A stretch of 32,978 nt of DNA from Fidelibacterota bacterium (GTDB lineage Bacteria > Fidelibacterota > Marinisomatia > SCGC-AAA003-L08 > GCA-2689995), in contig JACNKR010000065.1 in NCBI GenBank assembly GCA_014381925.1, positions 1-32,978 on the forward strand, in the 5' to 3' direction. The position numbers were made by a program, and so were the translations under genes. The notes under the pieces were generated by a model. The model was not told where the DNA came from. It saw only the letters and a program-made list of their open reading frames with translations, and did no database searches. Shown one piece after another: positions 25,354-32,205 of this stretch. Each line of letters starts with the position of its first letter. The stretch's first letter is position 1.

Positions 25354-27231
25354 TTAAGTTATCTCAAAATCTGCAAACGCATTTTGGATATTGACATGTA
25401 GGAGTTTAATTTCAATAATATCACCAATATGATATTCATGTTTATACCGTCGTCCGTAAAATGATAATGTAGATCGGTTAAATAAATAATAATCATCAGT
25501 CATTGATTTCAAAGAAACAAATCCATCAACAAGAATATCATTTATTTGAACAAAAAAACCTTTAGGGTTGGCACCCGAAATAATACCTTGAAAAACATTC
25601 CCGATATAATTATTTAAATATCTCAACTGTTTTCGTTTTACATAATCTCTTTCAGCTCGCATTGCATTTACTTCTAATCGAGATGATTCTTGGGATATAT
25701 TTTTTGGGTTTTCAATTAAATATGTAGAATTATTTATCATCGATTTTAAAAACCGATGAACAATTAAGTCTGGATATCTACGAATTGGTGAAGTAAAATG
25801 ACAATAATATTTAAAGCCAAGTCCAAAATGCCCTGCATTTTTATGACTATAATTTGCTTTAGGCATTGCTCGTAACGCTAAATGTTCTAATAACCTTTCC
25901 GCTTTTAACCCTTTAATTAGATTAAACATTTTTTTAAGATTAATATTACTTTTTAATAATTTTTTCTTAATATCTTTTGGGATATTAGATCGAAATAATA
26001 CTTGTTTTAACTCTAATATATCTGTTCTTTTTGGCGTTTCATGATTTCGATATTGAAATCCTTTAAATTTAGCCCCATACTCTTTTGCAATAATTTTATT
26101 TGCTAATAACATTAATTCTTCAATCAAATGATGACTTTTTAATATTTTTTTTGGTTTGATTGAAATAGGTATATCATTTTCCCCCATTTCTATTTCAGGT
26201 TCCAAAATATTAAAATCAAAACTTCCAGATTGAATTCTTTTTTTTCTTAAAAATTTTGTTATTTTTTCAAATTGTTTAATATCTGTATAATATTCATCAT
26301 CTTTATCGATATTAACAATATCACTATAACTATACTTTTGCTTTACCTCAATTATAGATTCAACAATGGTATGACTTATTACTTCATATTGCTTATTTAA
26401 ATTAACAATTAATGATAAAGATAATCTTTTTTCATTTTCTTTTAATGAACAGATACCATTGCTTATTTTTTCGGGCAACATCGGAATACATTGATCTATC
26501 AAATAGACGCTTGTTCCTCTTTTAAAAGCTTCAGCATCTAATTTTGTATTCGCCTTAACGATTTCGGCAACATCTGCAATATGGATCCCAATTTCAAATC
26601 CATTTTCTGTTTTTTTAATTGAAATAGCATCATCATGATCTTTTGCTGATTCGGGGTCAATTGTAATTACGCGTAAATGGGTAAGATCAATTCTATTTTT
26701 TTGATTAATTATATCATTATTATCAATCTTATCAACTTCATCAATTACTTCTTGTGGGAAATCTCTCGCAATTCCATACTTTGAAGTTATTATTTTTAAA
26801 TCCATTAATGGATTATTTGAATCGCCAATTATTTTAGTAATTCTTACCGGAATATCGCTTGGAGGATTAACCCAATCTACAATTTCTGCTTCCACCCAGC
26901 AAAAATCTTCAAGTGGTTTCCCCTGCATTTCTACAATTTTAAACTTTCTATTACATAATTTAATTGAAGGTTCAAGTATATAACGATTATGAAGTTTTTT
27001 AACATTCCCCTGAATTAAATTATTGGAACGAGATAGTATTTCTACAATTTCACCATTTATTTTATCTTCAAATTCATATATAATTTTAACTTTTACATAA
27101 TCGCCATGTAATGCTCCATTAAAATGGCCAGACCCAAGTGAAATCTTTTTATTATCCTCAAAAATAAATCCTCTTCCAGATTTAATTAATTCTAATTTTC
27201 CAATTATGAATAATCCTGGCGGTGGAGTCAT
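25354..27231 (-). CDS. rnr: Ribonuclease R (3'-5' exoribonuclease, RNB family)
   Basis: This processive 3'-5' exoribonuclease degrades structured RNA. From the ATG at 27231 the order is: cold-shock domains (GKLELIKSGRGFIF, then LHGDYVKVKI, ~8-130); the RNB catalytic domain with IDPESAKDHDDAISI (191-205; metal ligands Asp192, 198, 200, 201), GIHIADVAEIV, FKRGTSVYLIDQCIPMLPE and HFTSPIRRYPDLIVHR; and a C-terminal S1 domain (GNVFQGIISGANPKGFFVQI). It lacks the lysine-rich tail of E. coli RNase R. The reading frame stays open upstream to 27423 and there encodes the winged-helix domain that RNase R normally carries (see separate entry). The listed start is therefore only the first canonical one, and the true protein is probably about 685 residues. 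Confidence 0.95.
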   Translation of the reverse strand: MTPPPGLFIIGKLELIKSGRGFIFEDNKKISLGSGHFNGALHGDYVKVKIIYEFEDKINGEIVEILSRSNNLIQGNVKKLHNRYILEPSIKLCNRKFKIVEMQGKPLEDFCWVEAEIVDWVNPPSDIPVRITKIIGDSNNPLMDLKIITSKYGIARDFPQEVIDEVDKIDNNDIINQKNRIDLTHLRVITIDPESAKDHDDAISIKKTENGFEIGIHIADVAEIVKANTKLDAEAFKRGTSVYLIDQCIPMLPEKISNGICSLKENEKRLSLSLIVNLNKQYEVISHTIVESIIEVKQKYSYSDIVNIDKDDEYYTDIKQFEKITKFLRKKRIQSGSFDFNILEPEIEMGENDIPISIKPKKILKSHHLIEELMLLANKIIAKEYGAKFKGFQYRNHETPKRTDILELKQVLFRSNIPKDIKKKLLKSNINLKKMFNLIKGLKAERLLEHLALRAMPKANYSHKNAGHFGLGFKYYCHFTSPIRRYPDLIVHRFLKSMINNSTYLIENPKNISQESSRLEVNAMRAERDYVKRKQLRYLNNYIGNVFQGIISGANPKGFFVQINDILVDGFVSLKSMTDDYYLFNRSTLSFYGRRYKHEYHIGDIIEIKLLHVNIQNAFADFEIT

Positions 27232-27423
27232 AAATCTACCCCCATGAACTTTTGTAATATGACCGATATTATTTAAATGTTTTAATGTAGCTCTAAATTG
27301 GGGGTATTTATTTTTATGAACTTTTAATTTACTTGCTATTTCTTTTTTCTTAAAAGCAGTATTTGGATTTGATTTTAAAAAATCAAGGATTTTATTTTCT
27401 AAATTAGCTAAGATTATTATTAT
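27232..27423 (-). other. In-frame N-terminal winged-helix extension of RNase R without an AUG/GUG/UUG start
   Basis: Reading back from 27231 in the same frame there is no stop until TAA at 27424-27426. The encoded residues include ENKILDFLKSNPNTAFKKK, then EIASKLKVHKNKYPQFRAT and LKHLNNIGHITKVHGGRF, joining MTPPPGLFIIG. This is the RNase R N-terminal winged helix. The 5' end reads ATA ATA ATA ATC TTA GCT (27423-27406) and overlaps the last codons of lgt. No ATG, GTG, TTG or CTG occurs in this stretch, so initiation would have to use ATA or ATC. Confidence 0.75.
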
Positions 27424-28222
27424 TTAATTTAGAGGATTTAAAAATATAATAACTACCGATCGCTATCATAATTAAAGAAATAATTTGGGCTCCTGAAAGT
27501 CCAATAATATACTTTGGATTTAATCGAATAAATTCAATAAAAAATCGAGATATTCCGACCCAAATAAGATATTTGCTAATTTGAATACCACTAATCTGTT
27601 TAGCAAATCTATTTTTGTATAAATATAAAAATACAAAGAAATAAGCCAAAGCTTCATAAATTTGAGTTGGATGAACAGGAACGATTGTAGGAGGCAAGCC
27701 ATTCGGGAATGCAATGCCCCACGGTAAATCTGTTGGCTTCCCATAATCATCTCCAACTAATAAACATCCAATTCGACCAATTCCATGACATAATGCTAAA
27801 TAAGGTGCAGTCCAATCTGCAACGACTGCCCATTTTAAATTATGCTTTCTAATATATAAAGTAACAGCAATTGTCCCACCAATTAAACCGCCATAAAATA
27901 CCATTCCCGCTCCAAAATTTTGAATACCTGAAGCAATTTTATCTGGAGTTAATGTAAATATTCCAAAAAATATTTCTTTCAAGCCTTTCAAATTTTCTAT
28001 ACCATGTCCGCTCGATAAGTTTTCTAAAATATAATAAATTTTAGCACCTAATATACCACCAAGAGCAGCATTAAAGGTTAAATCTTCAGCCATCATTGGG
28101 TCTTTACCAAGTTGTATCATATCTTTTTTTAATAGATAATTTCCCGTTAAAAATGCGATAACCATCATTAAACCAAACGATGAAATTACAAAACCACCAA
28201 ATCTAAATATTTCAGGATACAT
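27404..28222 (-). CDS. lgt: Prolipoprotein diacylglyceryl transferase
   Basis: It adds diacylglycerol from phosphatidylglycerol to the lipobox Cys of prolipoproteins at the cytoplasmic membrane. It has 272 residues with seven-helix topology. Signature blocks: GMVFYGGLIGG (106-116), LCHGIGRIGCLLVGDDYGKP (144-163, the Lgt signature with the essential Arg), and VHPTQIYE (183-190). A GGAG ribosome-binding site lies 9 bases before the ATG, and the start lies within the end of the zinc-ribbon gene (11-base overlap). Several lipoprotein genes in this window would be its clients. Its 3' end overlaps the RNase R N-terminal extension. Confidence 0.96.
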   Translation of the reverse strand: MYPEIFRFGGFVISSFGLMMVIAFLTGNYLLKKDMIQLGKDPMMAEDLTFNAALGGILGAKIYYILENLSSGHGIENLKGLKEIFFGIFTLTPDKIASGIQNFGAGMVFYGGLIGGTIAVTLYIRKHNLKWAVVADWTAPYLALCHGIGRIGCLLVGDDYGKPTDLPWGIAFPNGLPPTIVPVHPTQIYEALAYFFVFLYLYKNRFAKQISGIQISKYLIWVGISRFFIEFIRLNPKYIIGLSGAQIISLIMIAIGSYYIFKSSKLNNNNLS

Positions 28223-29156
28223 TTATTTTTTCTCCACAATTAGGACAATATTCGTTAGCTAAATTCATATTGATATTTTCTTTGCAATTAGGGCAACTAT
28301 TTACTTTTTTTAGAATATTCTGTTTACCCTTTGATTTAAATAAAATAAATATTATTAATAATATTAAGATTAATAAAAAGCCGAAACTCAAACTATAATA
28401 TTTAGTTTTATTAAATCTATCTAATAATTCATTATCAACTTTTTCAACACCATGTTGATCATGATCATGTTCGTGATTATGTTCTTCGCCTTCGCTATGG
28501 TTGTGGTCGGCTAATATTTTATCTAGAATTTGAAGCGTTGTTAATGAACTTTCTTTTACATAGCTAAACGAAATTTTCAATTTTTCATTCTTATCTAATT
28601 TACTTATTCGTTTTCGATTATATGTTAAATTGTATTCATCGTTAAACTCCTCAGGTTCAACCAATGAGGACTGATATTTTTTTGCACCCAGAGGTCGTTG
28701 TAGTACCACATGAAAATCTATTAAATCATCATTTGATTCAAAAATATATTCAAAATTACGCTGAATATCATTATGGGCTAAGTCAACATAAAACTGACAA
28801 TAATATTGAGAATTAACAATGTTTAATTCGAGGTATCCATTTGTTTTTAATGGAATTTCGACGAGGCCATTTTGGCTATTTTCAGATTGAAATTCAAATA
28901 TAGATGTAATATCCGATGGTAATTTAATCTCTGTTTTATAAGGTAATAATTTTTCAGGAATATTATATTGTAGCATTACAAGTACACTAGAGTTATCATA
29001 TTCAGGAAAAAAACCGAAAACAAAATCTAATTTATCAAATTGATTCTGAGAAAAAGAAATTGATAAATAGAATAGAATGGATAATATATTTAATTTTTTG
29101 ATTATTGTATTCCTTGTATAATTATAAAATCGTAAAAAATATGAGCGATTGCACAT
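28212..29156 (-). CDS. Single-pass membrane protein with His-rich loop and C-terminal zinc ribbon, unknown family
   Basis: From the ATG at 29156 the protein has 314 residues. A signal peptide core (KKLNILSILFYLSISFS, ~20-36) leads to a ~180-residue extracytoplasmic beta-rich domain. A His/acid-rich loop follows (HNHSEGEEHNHEHDHDQH, 218-235), then one membrane helix (~254-273). A cytoplasmic tail has two CPNC knuckles (Cys288/291 and Cys304/307) forming a zinc ribbon. The first 17 residues (MCNRSYFLRFYNYTRNT) are an unlikely signal n-region. An ATC at 29102, in a TAATC overlap with the protease stop and 8 bases after AAGGA, would give a model MKKLN... signal instead. I do not recognise the family. 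Metal sensing or handling is possible (inference). Confidence 0.75.
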   Translation of the reverse strand: MCNRSYFLRFYNYTRNTIIKKLNILSILFYLSISFSQNQFDKLDFVFGFFPEYDNSSVLVMLQYNIPEKLLPYKTEIKLPSDITSIFEFQSENSQNGLVEIPLKTNGYLELNIVNSQYYCQFYVDLAHNDIQRNFEYIFESNDDLIDFHVVLQRPLGAKKYQSSLVEPEEFNDEYNLTYNRKRISKLDKNEKLKISFSYVKESSLTTLQILDKILADHNHSEGEEHNHEHDHDQHGVEKVDNELLDRFNKTKYYSLSFGFLLILILLIIFILFKSKGKQNILKKVNSCPNCKENINMNLANEYCPNCGEKINVS

Positions 29157-29704
29157 ATTGCAAATCCTCTAAAATAAAAAATTAATCCCAAATACCCACC
29201 GGCTGTAAATCTTAAAAAGAAAGATTTCCATTGAAATGAATCGCCAAAAACACCGACATAGTGAAAGCCACTAAAAACAAGAGAAGATAACAAGAGTAGC
29301 GGAATAAATATTGAACCTTTAGTAATTTTAAATATTTTAAAAAATAGAGTTAAAAGTAAACCAATAAAAATAAATCGAAAGATGAACTCTTCAAATATAC
29401 CTGCCCCAATTGCTAAATACAGCTTCTCAATTGTATTTAATCCTTCTTTTCCAAGAATTAATAAATTGGGAATATTATTAAAAACGATGAATAATATAAA
29501 GCCGTAAACAAAGCCTTCGATTATCATACCAAAAAGAATTAATGGATTTATTTCATCCGTCTTAATTATTGACTTACCCTTTAAAAAAAAATAAACAGAT
29601 AATAATATTAAGCTGATTAGTAATCCAATCCGACCATAAGAACCAAAAAATAAAAATGCCTGCCTCAGCAACACATCTGCACCATTTCTGACTTCAAATG
29701 GCAT
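29102..29704 (-). CDS. CPBP-family intramembrane metalloprotease (CAAX-protease/Abi type)
   Basis: This is a polytopic membrane protease. Motif 1 is GAGIFEEFIFRFIFIG (Glu-Glu-x3-Arg), motif 2 is FSGFHYVGVFGDSFQWKSF (Phe-x3-His), and motif 3 is AHIFYDFI (His). These are the metal-binding residues of the CPBP family (Rce1-like fold). The N-terminal VRNGADVLLRQAFLFFG segment is also typical. The ATG at 29704 is the first canonical start, but it leaves out the first membrane helix, which is encoded in frame upstream (next entry). Roles in the family vary (prenyl-protein or bacteriocin processing, immunity). The target here is unknown. Confidence 0.9.
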   Translation of the reverse strand: MPFEVRNGADVLLRQAFLFFGSYGRIGLLISLILLSVYFFLKGKSIIKTDEINPLILFGMIIEGFVYGFILFIVFNNIPNLLILGKEGLNTIEKLYLAIGAGIFEEFIFRFIFIGLLLTLFFKIFKITKGSIFIPLLLLSSLVFSGFHYVGVFGDSFQWKSFFLRFTAGGYLGLIFYFRGFAICAIAHIFYDFIIIQGIQ

Positions 29705-29815
29705 ATTAAAATTAACAAGTACACCTAATAATTCATAGCATATTAAAAGTGGAAAGATTAATATAAAATTATAAAAATAATTATGTGTTAATTTAAAATA
29801 CGGTGAATTAATAAT
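29705..29815 (-). other. In-frame first membrane helix of the CPBP protease without an AUG/GUG/UUG start
   Basis: The protease frame continues upstream of its first ATG as INSPYFKLTHNYFYNF, then ILIFPLLICYELLGVLVNFN, directly joining MPFEVRNGADVLL. The P-L-L-x-x-Y-E helix is a regular feature of this protease subfamily. The frame is open to 29863, where a TGA occurs inside lepA, and has no ATG, GTG, TTG or CTG in all that length. The best candidate starts are ATT at 29815 (one-base TAATT overlap with the lepA stop) or ATT at 29812 (6 bases after an AGGA motif). Confidence 0.72.
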
Positions 29816-31620
29816 TAATCCTGATCTATTTTTAAAACAGCCAAAAAAGCTTCTTGTGGTATTTCAACATTGCCCACTTGTTTCATTCTTTTTTTACCTT
29901 TTTTCTGTTTTTCTAATAATTTTCTTTTTCGAGAAATATCACCCCCGTAACATTTTGCTGTAACATTTTTCCGCAGTGCTTTCACCGTTTCTCTGGCGAT
30001 AATTTTTGAACCGAGCGTTGCTTGAATTTTAATTTCAAACATTTGTCTATGAATGATTTCTTTTAATTTTTTACATAAACCAGACCCTTGAGTATATGCA
30101 TTATCTTGGTGTACAATTAATGATAATGCATCCACAATTTCATCTGCAATTCGAACATCTAATTTTTGTAATTTTCCAGGTCTATTTTCAATTATTTCAT
30201 AATCAAATGAAGCATAGCCTCTCGAGATAGATTTTAATTTTTCAAAAAATTCAAAAATAACTTCACCTAAAGGCATTTCAAAAAATAATTGAACCTTTGT
30301 GGTCGTTAAATAATTAGTTGATTTATATACCCCTCGTTTTGAAATACATAATTTCATAATTCCACCAATATATTCAGCAGGGGTAATAATTTCAGCTTTT
30401 ATATAAGGTTCATTTACGGTTTCAATATCTCCGCTCACCGGCATATCTGCAGGATTATTCACTTTTATAGAATCACCCATTTTGAGATCAACTCGATATT
30501 GTACATTAGGAGAAGTTGTTATCAAATTCATATTAAATTCTCGCTCTAATCGTTCCTGGACTATTTCTAAATGTAATGGTCCTAAAAAACCACACCTAAA
30601 TCCAAAACCAAGCGCAATAGATGTATTCGGTTCATAACTTAATGCAGAATCATTTAATATTAGTTTTTCTAAGGATGCTCTTAACTCTTCATAATCATTT
30701 GTATCTACAGGATAAACGCCAGCAAACACCATTGGTTTTATGGGTTGATAACCAGACAATACTTTTGATGCACGGTCATTTTTTACCGTGAGCGTATCCC
30801 CTACTTTTATCTTTCTTACATCTTTTAGGTTGGTAATAATATATCCAACATCCCCCGCTTCTAGTTTTTTTACAGGAACTTTATTTAATTTTAAAATTCC
30901 AACTTCTGCTATTTCATGTTGAATGGTAGAGTCTGCAAAATATTGAGCCGTCATCCCTTTTTCAATAATTCCATCAAAAACTCTAATATATGGAACCACT
31001 CCTCTAAATTTATCAAAAGTAGAATCAAAAATTAATGCTCGAGTTCCTTCATTCATTGAATCTCGTGGATGTGGGATTTTTTCAATAATTGCATCAAAAA
31101 CAGATTGAATCGCTATTCCAGATTTTGCACTTATTTTTAAAATATCTTCTTCATCACATCCCAATAATTCAATCATTTGCTCCGTTGCTGAATCTAGATC
31201 TGCGGCGGGCATATCAATTTTATTTATGACGGGTATTATTTCTAAATCGGCATCTAAAGCCAAATATGTATTTGAAACCGTTTGAGCCTCAACGCCTTGT
31301 GCGGCATCTATTAATAATAGTGCACCCTCGCATGCGGCCAGACTTCGTGAAACCTCGTAAGTAAAATCAACATGTCCCGGCGTATCAATTAAATTAAAAA
31401 TATAGTCAACGCCGTCCGTATGTTTATAATTCATCTGAATGGGGTGGGATTTAATGGTTATTCCGCGTTCTCTTTCCAAATCCATATCATCTAAAACTTG
31501 GCTTTTCATCTCTTTGGAAGAGATTGTATTTGTAAATTCTAGCATGCGGTCAGCAAGTGTTGACTTTCCATGATCTATGTGTGCAATGATGCAAAAGTTT
31601 CTAATATATTGTTTTTTCAC
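29815..31620 (-). CDS. lepA: Elongation factor 4 (LepA), ribosome back-translocating GTPase
   Basis: This translational GTPase has 601 residues, normal for LepA. G1 is AHIDHGKSTLADRM (13-26), G2 is DDMDLERERGITI, G3 is LIDTPGHVDFTYEVSRSL and G4 is INKIDMPAAD. The LepA-specific C-terminal domain is present (YGGDISRKRKLLEKQKKGKK, then GNVEIPQEAFLAVLK). The start is GTG at 31620, which places the first residues MKKQYIRNFCIIAHIDHGKS as in other species. It is the first gene of the 17-gene minus-strand block. The 585-base intergenic region in front should carry its promoter; I see no strong match there. Confidence 0.97.
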   Translation of the reverse strand: MKKQYIRNFCIIAHIDHGKSTLADRMLEFTNTISSKEMKSQVLDDMDLERERGITIKSHPIQMNYKHTDGVDYIFNLIDTPGHVDFTYEVSRSLAACEGALLLIDAAQGVEAQTVSNTYLALDADLEIIPVINKIDMPAADLDSATEQMIELLGCDEEDILKISAKSGIAIQSVFDAIIEKIPHPRDSMNEGTRALIFDSTFDKFRGVVPYIRVFDGIIEKGMTAQYFADSTIQHEIAEVGILKLNKVPVKKLEAGDVGYIITNLKDVRKIKVGDTLTVKNDRASKVLSGYQPIKPMVFAGVYPVDTNDYEELRASLEKLILNDSALSYEPNTSIALGFGFRCGFLGPLHLEIVQERLEREFNMNLITTSPNVQYRVDLKMGDSIKVNNPADMPVSGDIETVNEPYIKAEIITPAEYIGGIMKLCISKRGVYKSTNYLTTTKVQLFFEMPLGEVIFEFFEKLKSISRGYASFDYEIIENRPGKLQKLDVRIADEIVDALSLIVHQDNAYTQGSGLCKKLKEIIHRQMFEIKIQATLGSKIIARETVKALRKNVTAKCYGGDISRKRKLLEKQKKGKKRMKQVGNVEIPQEAFLAVLKIDQD

Positions 31621-32205
31621 AGGGGCAAATTTACCAAGTTTAATTCTTTACTTCACACCATCAAATTAATTAATAATTTTAAAATATAAGAAGTATATAT
31701 GTGATTAATTAGCAGGGATATAATGAAAAATATCAATATATTCATTTGTTGCAAAAGTTAAATTTGAGAATTATAAATAGTAAAATTAGATGTGATATAA
31801 GACATTGCACTGATAATACTATTCTTAGTAGTTTTCACAGAACAAAAAAGAGTGTATTTAATACAAAATGTATAAAATAATTCGTATTATTGACCACTCA
31901 ACCAATCTCAAAGTTTATAATATTATACTTTGAGTACAGATAAGTAGTAATAGCCAGGGGGTTTAGAAATGATTCTAAGAACCTGAAATGAGATTTATAT
32001 GTACTTAGTAAGAAATATATATAGAAAAAAGAACCAATTTTTATATAGGGATTTACTCCAATTCTTATTTTACATTTAAATAAATTAAATAATTATTTAT
32101 GAAAAGGGCTTAATTGAAAGGTTTTTTTTGTATATTATAATAATGAGAAATATAAATTTAGATTTTTAATGAATAACCAACAATTAATAATTGGAGAAAC
32201 ACACA
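31621..32205. other. Divergent non-coding region with two inverted repeats
   Basis: No open frame longer than about a dozen codons begins here. Visible structure: CTCAAAGT (31907-31914) and ACTTTGAG (31927-31934) form an 8-bp inverted repeat around an AT palindrome. TTAGAA (31963-31968) and TTCTAA (31973-31978) form a small hairpin right after a locally GC-rich TAGCCAGGGGG. The right end holds the promoter listed separately. No tRNA or known riboswitch is recognised. Confidence 0.5.
32114..32141 (+). promoter_or_regulatory. Sigma70-type promoter of the FGE-like gene
   Basis: TTGAAA (32114-32119) and a perfect TATAAT (32136-32141) are 16 bases apart, with a T-run in the spacer. This is the best promoter match in the window. 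The start codon is 64 bases downstream, and a GGAG ribosome-binding site (32193-32196) is 9 bases before it. Confidence 0.65.

Noticed and set aside
31621..31720. A lepA promoter (TTGATG ... TAAACT on the minus strand)
   Set aside because: The boxes are poor matches in AT-rich DNA and cannot be told from background.
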